A stretch of 12,427 bases of DNA from the NCBI GenBank assembly GCA_964370005.1, contig CAYJGR010000065.1, forward strand, positions 1 through 12,427, given 5' to 3'. This document shows, piece after piece, positions 1-5,310 of this stretch. The position numbers and the translations under genes are program-made. The DNA comes from Heteroruminococcus sp964370005 (lineage in GTDB: Bacteria > Bacillota > Clostridia > Oscillospirales > Ruminococcaceae). The notes beneath the pieces are model-generated. The model did no database searches, was not told where the DNA came from, and was given only the letters and a program-made list of their open reading frames with translations. Positions within the stretch are counted from its first letter, which is position 1, and every line of letters starts with the position of its first letter.

Positions 1-196
1 TGTTTTGGGGGGGGGGGGTTGGTGTGGGGGGGGTTGGGGGTATAGGCGGGGTCGGTGTGGGGGTATCATCCTGCGAACGCCATCCGCCCTGTTCTACCGT
101 GCGCTTTGCCCGCTCATTCATCTCCTGTACACGGCGTAGGGCATCCTGCTGCATCTGCATGAGTTCCTGTTCGGTGTAGCCCGAGGTGGGGCTCAT
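1..196 (-). CDS. Unknown small protein with Pro/Thr-rich tail (partial, runs off left edge)
   Basis: I do not recognise this gene. It starts at an ATG (194-196) that overlaps the TGA stop of the upstream gene as ATGA, a typical sign of translational coupling; a purine-rich GGCGGGGGG run just upstream may serve as its binding site. About 65 codons are visible. Residues 1-38 are polar and rich in Gln, Glu, Met and Arg, probably helical (EQELMQMQQDALRRVQEMNE). From about residue 44 the chain becomes almost only Pro and Thr, with a few other residues. The C-terminus lies outside the window. The Pro run is encoded by long C homopolymers (G on the + strand), so an assembly length error could shift the frame near the edge. 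It is the third gene of a leftward cluster of small proteins and no function can be assigned. Confidence 0.6.
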   Translation of the reverse strand, partial: MSPTSGYTEQELMQMQQDALRRVQEMNERAKRTVEQGGWRSQDDTPTPTPPIPPTPPTPTPPPQN

Positions 197-798
197 TGTC
201 TACGCCCCCCGCCGAATAATGCCCCAAGTCCACCGAGGTTACCTAAGTTTGCAAGGCCTCCCAGTCCACCGAGGTTGCCCAGTCGCCCCAAATCCCCCAG
301 CAGTCCCGATTCCTTTAGCACAGGGAAAAGTGATATGAGCTGTAAAATTCGTATTGCATCATCCACCCGTGTGGCACGCCCCGCCGAAAAGTGGGGTTTG
401 AGTGCCCTTAGCAGTTCCACATTCTTATCCCTCTCATTTAGCTTGCCCATAGCGCCCTGTAACAGCTTTATGGTGCGGGGGTCTATGGCAGGGGCTTGGG
501 TCTGCGCACCCCCGCCCGATAGCCCCAGTGCCGCCATAAGGGCCGATATGTCGGGCATGGATTGGGCGGTGCTGTCGGCGACAGGTGGGGGAGTGTCGCC
601 CTGTGGTTGGCTTTGGGCGGTTGCGGAGGGAGTATCTGCGGGAGGTGTTTCCCCGCCGAGCCCCCCAAGCAGTCCCTCAAGTCCCGGTGGAGGAGGGCCA
701 TCGGGGTCAAGTCCAAATGATTTGGCCACCTCCCGCAGTTGATTCATGCTCTGGGGGTCTTGCATAATATTATTAAGCATCGCACCTATATCTTCCAC
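193..798 (-). CDS. Unknown 201-residue protein with Gly/Leu-repeat C-terminus
   Basis: I cannot assign a function. The start is GTG at 796-798, preceded by a strong AAAGGAGG nine bases upstream. Residues 1-30 hold a helical segment with the motif NNIMQDPQSMNQL (9-21), echoed in the preceding gene. Residues 32-105 are a low-complexity linker rich in Pro, Gly, Gln, Ala and Thr. Residues 106-165 look like a folded helical core (ERDKNVELLRALKPHFS, then RVDDAIRILQLISLFPVLKE), the part most likely to be conserved. Residues 166-201 are a Gly-Leu-Asn repeat (GNLGGLGGLANLGNLGGLG) ending GGGRRQ. There is no signal peptide or clear membrane segment. It lies 44 bases after the preceding gene and overlaps the next one by four bases, so the three are probably co-transcribed. 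A spore or envelope role would be speculation. The long opposite-strand frame here is low-complexity and looks like a shadow. Confidence 0.75.
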   Translation of the reverse strand: MEDIGAMLNNIMQDPQSMNQLREVAKSFGLDPDGPPPPGLEGLLGGLGGETPPADTPSATAQSQPQGDTPPPVADSTAQSMPDISALMAALGLSGGGAQTQAPAIDPRTIKLLQGAMGKLNERDKNVELLRALKPHFSAGRATRVDDAIRILQLISLFPVLKESGLLGDLGRLGNLGGLGGLANLGNLGGLGALFGGGRRQ

Positions 799-799
799 G

Positions 800-812
800 G
801 GAGGCTCCCTCC
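800..812 (-). promoter_or_regulatory. Hairpin pairing the ribosome binding site of the 201-residue gene
   Basis: On the coding strand the binding site GGAGG (812-808) is followed by GAG and then its exact complement CCTCC (804-800), directly before the GTG start at 798. This can fold into a five-pair G+C-rich stem with a three-base loop covering the binding site, which would limit initiation unless a ribosome or factor opens it. The pairing is seen directly; its effect on translation is inference. Confidence 0.4.
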
Positions 813-842
813 TTTGGGTGTTATTTTGCTCCTGCTCGGGTG

Positions 843-1100
843 TTACCCCTTGCCCCCGAGTAGGGTTTTGAGCATAATTTGTACTTTTTGAGACGACAGC
901 ATCTGCTGCAGAGCCTGAGGGTCCTGCAATACTTTGTTGACCTGAGCCGCGCTCCCGGGATCCATTTTGCCCAAAATATTGTTCAGGTTGCCGTTTTCCA
1001 GTTGCTGTCTTAATTGGTTTGGGTCTGTACCCAGCTTTTCCCCCGCCATTTTCAACAGAGAATCGACCTGATCGGGGCTAAGATTTAAATTATTGTTCAA
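843..1100 (-). CDS. Unknown 85-residue helical protein
   Basis: I do not recognise this small protein. The start is a TTG (1098-1100) with AGGTGG about eight bases upstream on the coding strand; the next in-frame Met is residue 18, which would remove most of the first helix. The protein is polar and helical, with three short blocks: LSPDQVDSLLKMAGEKLG (8-24), DPNQLRQQLENGNLNNILGKM (26-46) and VNKVLQDPQALQQMLSSQKV (54-73), ending LLGGKG. The recurring Asp-Pro followed by a Gln/Leu-rich helix resembles the style of STI1-type helical repeats, but this is only a resemblance. The segment NKVLQDPQALQQML closely matches NNIMQDPQSMNQL in the following gene. It is the first gene of the leftward cluster, 44 bases before the next, and has a TATAAT-like box upstream. 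Confidence 0.65.
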   Translation of the reverse strand: MNNNLNLSPDQVDSLLKMAGEKLGTDPNQLRQQLENGNLNNILGKMDPGSAAQVNKVLQDPQALQQMLSSQKVQIMLKTLLGGKG

Positions 1101-1141
1101 TTACTCCACCACCTATTCCATTTTATTAAAGAATATGTTAG

Positions 1142-1147
1142 ATTATA
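1142..1147 (-). promoter_or_regulatory. Possible -10 box for the leftward small-protein cluster
   Basis: A perfect TATAAT reads leftward here, 41 bases upstream of the TTG start at 1100. I see no good -35 hexamer 16-18 bases further upstream, so either the promoter is weak, it needs an activator, or the match is chance in an A+T-rich intergenic stretch. Confidence 0.35.
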
Positions 1148-1270
1148 GTAGTATATGCTGATATGGCAGTGGGTGTTAATACCCATATCGTCACAAACCC
1201 AAGGAAATATGGGGGCATTTCCTCGGAAATGGCTCTCCCTACATCCTGCATTGTTAAGGAGCTACCGCTT

Positions 1271-1765
1271 ATGCGAATTATTGTTATGTCCGACAGTCAC
1301 TCGGCCTATGGGCGTGTGCTGGACATCGTTACCAAAAATCAAACGGCCGATTTGTTTATTCACCTCGGTGATGGAGAGGATGAATATGACCGCATCGCCG
1401 CCAAATTCCCCGAAAAGAAATTTTTAGGGGTGAGAGGTAATAATGATTGGCACTCTGAAAAACCGCCGTATCTGTTTTTGGATCTTGATGGGGTAAAAAT
1501 CTTTTGTACCCATGGGGATATGTATTCGGTCAAATTCGGACTCGAACGCATTATCCGTGAAGGGGTCAAGCGGGAGGCCGATGTTGTGCTTTACGGTCAT
1601 ACCCATGTCGCCCGCAAAGATTATATTGATGGGCGGTTCATCCTCAACCCCGGCAGTGTGGCCGACAGCAGTATGACACCGGCCGGTTATATGGTGCTTG
1701 ATATCACATCGGCCGGCATAGTCCCCGTATTCAGACAGGTCGAGCCCTCCCCCGAAGAGTATTAA
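1271..1765 (+). CDS. YfcE/MJ0936-type metallophosphoesterase
   Basis: This is a small calcineurin-like phosphoesterase of the YfcE/MJ0936 type (COG0622), cytosolic two-metal enzymes that hydrolyse phosphodiesters in vitro; the physiological substrate is generally unclear. The metal-binding motifs are all present: SDSH (Asp8, His10), HLGDGED (Asp34), RGNND (Asn57), THGD (His81) and GHTHV (His110, His112). The length of 164 residues fits the family. I chose ATG 1271 because AAGGAG (1256-1261) lies nine bases upstream and MRIIVMSDSH is the usual first beta strand; the frame is open back to 1163, but that 36-residue extension has no family-like sequence. It is followed after 23 bases by the DUF1015 gene, so the two are probably one operon. 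In relatives, members of this family often sit near nucleotide-cleaning genes, which cannot be seen here. Confidence 0.9.
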   Translation: MRIIVMSDSHSAYGRVLDIVTKNQTADLFIHLGDGEDEYDRIAAKFPEKKFLGVRGNNDWHSEKPPYLFLDLDGVKIFCTHGDMYSVKFGLERIIREGVKREADVVLYGHTHVARKDYIDGRFILNPGSVADSSMTPAGYMVLDITSAGIVPVFRQVEPSPEEY

Positions 1766-1788
1766 ACAATAGAAAGGATTTTTTTAAT

Positions 1789-3063
1789 ATGGCAGAGATA
1801 AAAGCATTACACGGACTGCGTTTTACCGACAAGGCAGGGCAGATCTCCACCCTTGTATGCCCCCCCTACGATATCGTAAATGAAGAGGAGCGCGGGGCAC
1901 TTTTACAGCGCAACCCACACAACCTTATCCGTCTTGAATTGCCCCGTGAGGGCGACACCCCCTATGATGTGGCGGGAGATACCCTGAACACATGGCTAAA
2001 AGAGGGTATACTGGCCGAGGACGACCGACAGGGGCTCTATATATATGAGGAGCAGTTTACCGTCGAGGGGGTCACAAAGTGCATAAAGGGTGTGCAATGT
2101 CGTGTCAAGCTTGAACCCTTTGAAAAAGGCGTGGTACTCCCCCATGAGGAGACCCTGAGCAAGGCCAAAGCCGATCGTTTTGAGCTTATGAAGGCCTGCG
2201 GATGCAATTTCAGCGCCATATATTCGCTGTTTTTCGATGCCGACAGAGCCATTGTAAGCCGTCTGGACAAGCTCTCGGGTGCAGCACCCACCCAAGAATT
2301 CACCGACGCCGAGGGCATAACCCACCGCCTGTGGTGTGTGTATGACCAAACCGAGATAACAGCCATAGAAAAACTGTTCGCCGACAAAAAGCTCTACATA
2401 GCCGACGGCCACCACCGCTATGAGACTGCACTCAACTATAAAAAACATCTGGCCGACAGCGGTGTGAATGCCCCCGAGGCCGACTATGTGCTTATGACCC
2501 TTGTCAACATGGAGCATGAAGGGCTTGTGGTATTCCCCACCCATCGCATTGTGCGGGACATGCCCGACTACGACACCCAAAAACTTTTGGACAACTGTAA
2601 GGCACAGTTTGAGCTTATACCTATGCAGAACGGTTTGGAGGGTGCAAAGACACTTCTGGCCGATGAGTACTCACAGGGCGAAAAGGCATTTGTGCTCTAC
2701 GACGGCAAGGCCTACCACGGTCTGCGTCTAAAGGATAAAACAGCCATGGACAGCTGTGCGAGTTCCCACAGCGAGCATTACAGAGGCTTGGATGTATCGG
2801 TGCTGCACAGTCTTATATTAGAGAGGGCACTGGGTATCGACCGTGAAAACATGGCCAACCAAAAAAACCTCATATATACCCGTGATGCCGCCGAGGGAGT
2901 GGCACAGGTGGATGCGGGCAAGGCAAATTGTTGTTTCCTCTTAAATCCTACCCGTGTTGAACAGATTGCGGGGGTTGCAGCCGCAGGGGATAAGATGCCT
3001 CAAAAGTCCACATACTTTTACCCTAAAATTATCACAGGTACAGTCATGAACAAACTGCTGTGA
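1789..3063 (+). CDS. DUF1015 family protein (possible serine-metabolism enzyme)
   Basis: This 424-residue protein belongs to the DUF1015 family (COG4198), a soluble cytoplasmic family whose reaction I do not know with certainty. Family signatures are CPPYDIV (24-30), NPHNLIRLELP (from 41), LPHEETLSKAKADR in the first third, and IADGHHRYETALNY (from 204). The Asp-Gly-His-His-Arg segment resembles the ParB/sulfiredoxin-like nucleotide-binding motif used by SerK/SbnI-type free-serine kinases; this link is my inference. The length is typical of the family. The ATG is preceded by AAAGGA (1773-1778) at a spacing of about ten bases. It follows the phosphoesterase by 23 bases and precedes an unknown gene by 72 bases. 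DUF1015 genes often sit close to serA and serC in anaerobes, and serA is found here about 9 kb downstream on the other strand. Confidence 0.9.
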   Translation: MAEIKALHGLRFTDKAGQISTLVCPPYDIVNEEERGALLQRNPHNLIRLELPREGDTPYDVAGDTLNTWLKEGILAEDDRQGLYIYEEQFTVEGVTKCIKGVQCRVKLEPFEKGVVLPHEETLSKAKADRFELMKACGCNFSAIYSLFFDADRAIVSRLDKLSGAAPTQEFTDAEGITHRLWCVYDQTEITAIEKLFADKKLYIADGHHRYETALNYKKHLADSGVNAPEADYVLMTLVNMEHEGLVVFPTHRIVRDMPDYDTQKLLDNCKAQFELIPMQNGLEGAKTLLADEYSQGEKAFVLYDGKAYHGLRLKDKTAMDSCASSHSEHYRGLDVSVLHSLILERALGIDRENMANQKNLIYTRDAAEGVAQVDAGKANCCFLLNPTRVEQIAGVAAAGDKMPQKSTYFYPKIITGTVMNKLL

Positions 3064-3135
3064 TATAATAAATCCCATGCCGCAGGGGAATTTGGATTTA
3101 TATTAAGTACTTTGGCGGCGGAATGGAGTTTTTTA

Positions 3136-3642
3136 ATGAACTGGGAGCAAATGCGCAAACATTACTACCGTGCCGACGGTAGCTTCAGAGATATTTTTGT
3201 AGCCGATATGGACGAGCTTACGTGGCAGAATTTTTTTGACTGTCTTGAAGGTAGTGGGGCTACGGTGAAGTTTGAATATGTCGATGGGGAACAGACCTTG
3301 AGTAGCCCTACAATTCGGCGTGATATTGTGGAACTGCAATGGACATTGCGGGAATTTGTACCGGTAGCACGGGTGAGCCTTGCCCAAAAAGTGAGTTTGA
3401 CCATTTACTTTTTTGCCGCCGATGAGCTTGAGGCCTCTTTTGACCCACGCTGTATAAGAAATGAGGCTTCGCATAAAATTTTATTCGGGTTTTTATGCAA
3501 GCTCTCAAACGCCATGGATAAGATGATAAAGGTTAGCGGTGAGGGGCGAGAAAAATTGCTGTACAATATAAAACCCCGCCCGCCAAGTCCAACCGAGACA
3601 TCCGAGAACTTTGACACTGACCTATCCTCAAATGAGGGTTAA
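3136..3642 (+). CDS. Unknown 168-residue soluble protein
   Basis: I do not recognise this protein. ATG 3136 is preferred because GGAG (3125-3128) lies seven bases upstream; an in-frame TTG at 3112 would add eight residues but lacks a binding site. Residues 1-140 look like a mixed alpha/beta domain: MNWEQMRKHYYRADGSFRDI at the start, a Trp/Phe-rich block DELTWQNFFDCLE, then alternating strands (ATVKFEYVDG, VSLTIYFFAADELEASF) and a C-terminal helix around FGFLCKLSNAMDKMIKV. The last 25 residues are a disordered Pro/Ser/Thr/Glu/Asp tail (PRPPSPTETSENF). There is no signal peptide or membrane segment. It is 72 bases downstream of the DUF1015 gene, with a possible weak TATAAT at 3064-3069 between them, so it may be read through or have its own promoter. 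The untranslated glyS leader follows. Confidence 0.7.
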   Translation: MNWEQMRKHYYRADGSFRDIFVADMDELTWQNFFDCLEGSGATVKFEYVDGEQTLSSPTIRRDIVELQWTLREFVPVARVSLAQKVSLTIYFFAADELEASFDPRCIRNEASHKILFGFLCKLSNAMDKMIKVSGEGREKLLYNIKPRPPSPTETSENFDTDLSSNEG

Positions 3643-3699
3643 ACATAATAATCTCCCGCTCATAGCCTTGCCGCCAGCAGGGTTATGTGTCGGGTTATA

Positions 3700-3736
3700 G
3701 TGGAGGTATTAGCGTGAAAATCACGCTAATCCATTA
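3700..3736 (+). promoter_or_regulatory. Long hairpin 1 in the glyS leader
   Basis: A perfect ten-base inverted repeat, ATTAGCGTGA (3708-3717) and TCACGCTAAT (3721-3730), is separated by AAA. The stem can continue below a bulge through TAGTGG (3699-3704 region) against CCATTA (3731-3736) with one G-T pair. No T run follows, so it is not a simple terminator. It may be a structured part of the glyS leader RNA or a site for a dimeric DNA-binding protein; the sequence alone does not decide. Confidence 0.55.
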
Positions 3737-3743
3737 TTTATAT

Positions 3744-3771
3744 GGCCTCGCCCGAGGACGGGCGAGATGCC
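3744..3771 (+). promoter_or_regulatory. G+C-rich hairpin 2 in the glyS leader
   Basis: CTCGCCCG (3747-3754) and CGGGCGAG (3759-3766) form a perfect eight-pair stem around the tetraloop AGGA. An outer GGC/GCC pairing (3744-3746 with 3769-3771) extends it across a two-base bulge. A-rich sequence, not T, follows on the + strand, so it is not an ordinary rho-independent terminator in that direction. It lies between hairpin 1 and the switch-like element nearest to glyS. Confidence 0.6.
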
Positions 3772-3772
3772 A

Positions 3773-3800
3773 AAAAATCTCCATTCTGATGGAGGTTTTT
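3773..3800 (+). terminator. Terminator-like hairpin 3 upstream of glyS
   Basis: The arms 3773-3784 (AAAAATCTCCAT) and 3789-3800 (ATGGAGGTTTTT) pair over 12 positions with one G-T wobble and a TCTG loop. The 3' arm ends in five T residues, so the element can act as an intrinsic terminator, possibly in both directions. It could end the upstream transcript or attenuate glyS. Its 5' arm is also complementary to the glyS binding site, so the two pairings exclude each other. Confidence 0.55.
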
Positions 3801-3834
3801 CAAAACTATTTGTGCTGTGCACAGAATGGAGATT
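3776..3834 (+). promoter_or_regulatory. 13-base anti-binding-site element and glyS ribosome binding site
   Basis: AATCTCCATTCTG (3776-3788) is an exact reverse complement of CAGAATGGAGATT (3822-3834). The second arm contains the glyS binding site GGAG (3828-3831), six bases before the GTG start at 3838. If the arms pair in the mRNA, the binding site is hidden; if the first arm folds into hairpin 3, the site is free provided transcription continues. This is the layout of an attenuator or riboswitch expression platform. No canonical T-box element (TGGTACCGCG-like) was seen in the leader. The pairing is directly visible; regulation is inference. Confidence 0.55.
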
Positions 3835-3837
3835 ACA

Positions 3838-5214
3838 GTGAAAAATCAAGACAAGACCATGGAAAAGATCGTGACATTGTGCAAAGGACGTGGGTATGTA
3901 TACTCGGGTTCCGAAATTTACGGCGGACTTGCCAACACTTGGGATTACGGTCCTTTGGGTGTTGAGTTCAAGAACAACGTAAAAAAAGCGTGGTGGAAAA
4001 AGTTTGTGCAGGAAAGCCCCTACAACGTAGGACTGGACAGCGCACTGCTGATGAACCCCCAAGTATGGGTGGCCTCGGGGCATGTGGGCGGATTTTCCGA
4101 CCCTCTCATGGACTGTAAGGACTGTAAAACCCGCCACCGTGCCGACAAGCTCATTGAGGACCAGTCGCAGGAAAACCCCGCCGGCTGGAGTGATGAAAAA
4201 ATGATGCAGTTCATCATAGATCAGGGCATATCCTGCCCCGACTGCGATGGCAAGAACTTCACCGATATCCGCAAGTTCAACCTTATGTTTAAGACATTCC
4301 AAGGGGTAACCGAGGATGCTAAAAACGAGATATATCTGCGCCCCGAGACAGCACAGGGCATATTTGTAAACTTTGCAAATATCCAGCGCACCACCCGCAA
4401 GAAAATCCCCTTCGGTGTGTGCCAAGTGGGCAAAAGCTTCCGCAACGAGATAACCCCCGGCAACTTCACATTCCGTACTCGTGAGTTTGAGCAGATGGAG
4501 CTTGAATTTTTCTGCAAGCCCGGCACCGACCTCGAGTGGTTCGCATTTTGGAAAGATTACTGCCATAAATGGCTACTCGGCCTTGGCATGAAGCCCGAGA
4601 ACCTGCGCCTGCGTGACCATGAGCAGGAGGAGCTGTCCCACTACTCCAACGCCACCACCGACTTTGAATTTATGTTCCCATTCGGATGGGGTGAGCTGTG
4701 GGGCATTGCCGACCGCACCGACTTTGATTTGACACAGCATGTCAAGCATTCGGGCAAGAGCCTTGAATATTTCGACCAGGAATCGGGCGAGAAGTATATA
4801 CCCTATGTCATAGAACCCTCGCTGGGTGCCGACCGTGTGGCGCTGGCTTTCCTCTGTGACGCCTACGACGAGGAACAGGTGGCCGAGGGTGACACAAGGG
4901 TGGTACTGCGCCTACACCCTGCCCTTGCCCCTTACAAGGCCTGTGTGCTGCCCCTGTCCAAAAAACTCAGCGAAAAGGCAGGAGAGCTATATGCAACACT
5001 TGCCAAAAGCTATATGATCGATTATGACGAATCGGGTTCTATCGGCAAGCGCTACCGCCGTCAGGATGAGATCGGCACCCCGCTGTGCATCACCTACGAC
5101 TTTGAGAGCGAAGAGGACGGCTGTGTGACGGTGCGTGACCGTGACACCATGGAGCAGGTGCGTCTGCCTATAGCCGAGCTTGAGGGTTACATTGCGGGCA
5201 AGGTAAGTTTTTAA
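3838..5214 (+). CDS. glyS: Glycyl-tRNA synthetase, alpha2 type
   Basis: This cytosolic class II enzyme activates glycine with ATP and charges tRNA-Gly. It is the single-chain homodimeric form, not the two-subunit GlyQ/GlyS form. From GTG 3838 it has 458 residues, normal for the family. Near the N-terminus is GSEIYGGLANTWDYGPLG (23-40), which is highly conserved. Two CxxC pairs (Cys93/Cys96 in DCKDCKTRH and Cys133/Cys136 in SCPDCDG) look like a zinc-binding insertion. Motif 2 is FRNEITPGNFTFRTREFEQ (201-219) and motif 3 includes EPSLGADRVALAF (326-338). The C-terminal anticodon-binding domain starts near 350 (LRLHPALAPYKACVLPL) and includes GKRYRRQDEIGTP. The frame is open from 3817, but GTG 3838 has GGAG six bases upstream; GTG 3817, ATG 3826 and ATG 3859 lack good sites. 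A structured leader precedes the gene and a strong hairpin ends it. Confidence 0.96.
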   Translation: MKNQDKTMEKIVTLCKGRGYVYSGSEIYGGLANTWDYGPLGVEFKNNVKKAWWKKFVQESPYNVGLDSALLMNPQVWVASGHVGGFSDPLMDCKDCKTRHRADKLIEDQSQENPAGWSDEKMMQFIIDQGISCPDCDGKNFTDIRKFNLMFKTFQGVTEDAKNEIYLRPETAQGIFVNFANIQRTTRKKIPFGVCQVGKSFRNEITPGNFTFRTREFEQMELEFFCKPGTDLEWFAFWKDYCHKWLLGLGMKPENLRLRDHEQEELSHYSNATTDFEFMFPFGWGELWGIADRTDFDLTQHVKHSGKSLEYFDQESGEKYIPYVIEPSLGADRVALAFLCDAYDEEQVAEGDTRVVLRLHPALAPYKACVLPLSKKLSEKAGELYATLAKSYMIDYDESGSIGKRYRRQDEIGTPLCITYDFESEEDGCVTVRDRDTMEQVRLPIAELEGYIAGKVSF

Positions 5215-5258
5215 GTACGTTGTATAGGTAAGATTCCCTGCAAGACCTGCTAAAAGCC

Positions 5259-5302
5259 AATGCCCCCACCACCCCACATAATAGCGGTGGTGGGGGCATT
5301 TT
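5259..5302 (+). terminator. Bidirectional terminator between glyS and the P-loop ATPase gene
   Basis: A perfect 15-pair G+C-rich stem, AATGCCCCCACCACC (5259-5273) with GGTGGTGGGGGCATT (5286-5300), encloses a 12-base loop. The + strand continues with TTTT (5299-5302). On the - strand the stem is followed after a few bases by CTTTTA. It lies 44 bases after the glyS stop and just past the stop of the convergent gene at 5311, so it probably ends both transcripts. Confidence 0.85.
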
Positions 5303-5310
5303 GCATAGCT

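Noticed and set aside
275..742. Open frame of 155 codons on the + strand across the 201-residue gene
   Set aside because: It is Ser/Pro low-complexity, has no binding site, and mirrors the repetitive codons of the leftward gene, which has a strong binding site and a folded-looking core.
1163..1270. Upstream extension of the phosphoesterase to ATG 1163
   Set aside because: No good binding site and no family-like residues; ATG 1271 has AAGGAG at proper spacing and begins with the conserved MRIIVMSDSH strand.
3817..3837. glyS start at GTG 3817 or ATG 3826
   Set aside because: Neither has a binding site; GTG 3838 has GGAG six bases upstream. ATG 3859 fits the family N-terminus but also lacks a site.
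3643..3837. T-box leader for glyS
   Set aside because: A T-box was the expected regulator, but I found no TGGTACCGCG-like sequence or typical antiterminator; a covariance search would be decisive.
3721..4566. Open frame of 281 codons on the - strand across the start of glyS
   Set aside because: It lies antisense to a certain, highly conserved glyS; the open frame follows from glyS codon use, and I see no binding site or family motif.
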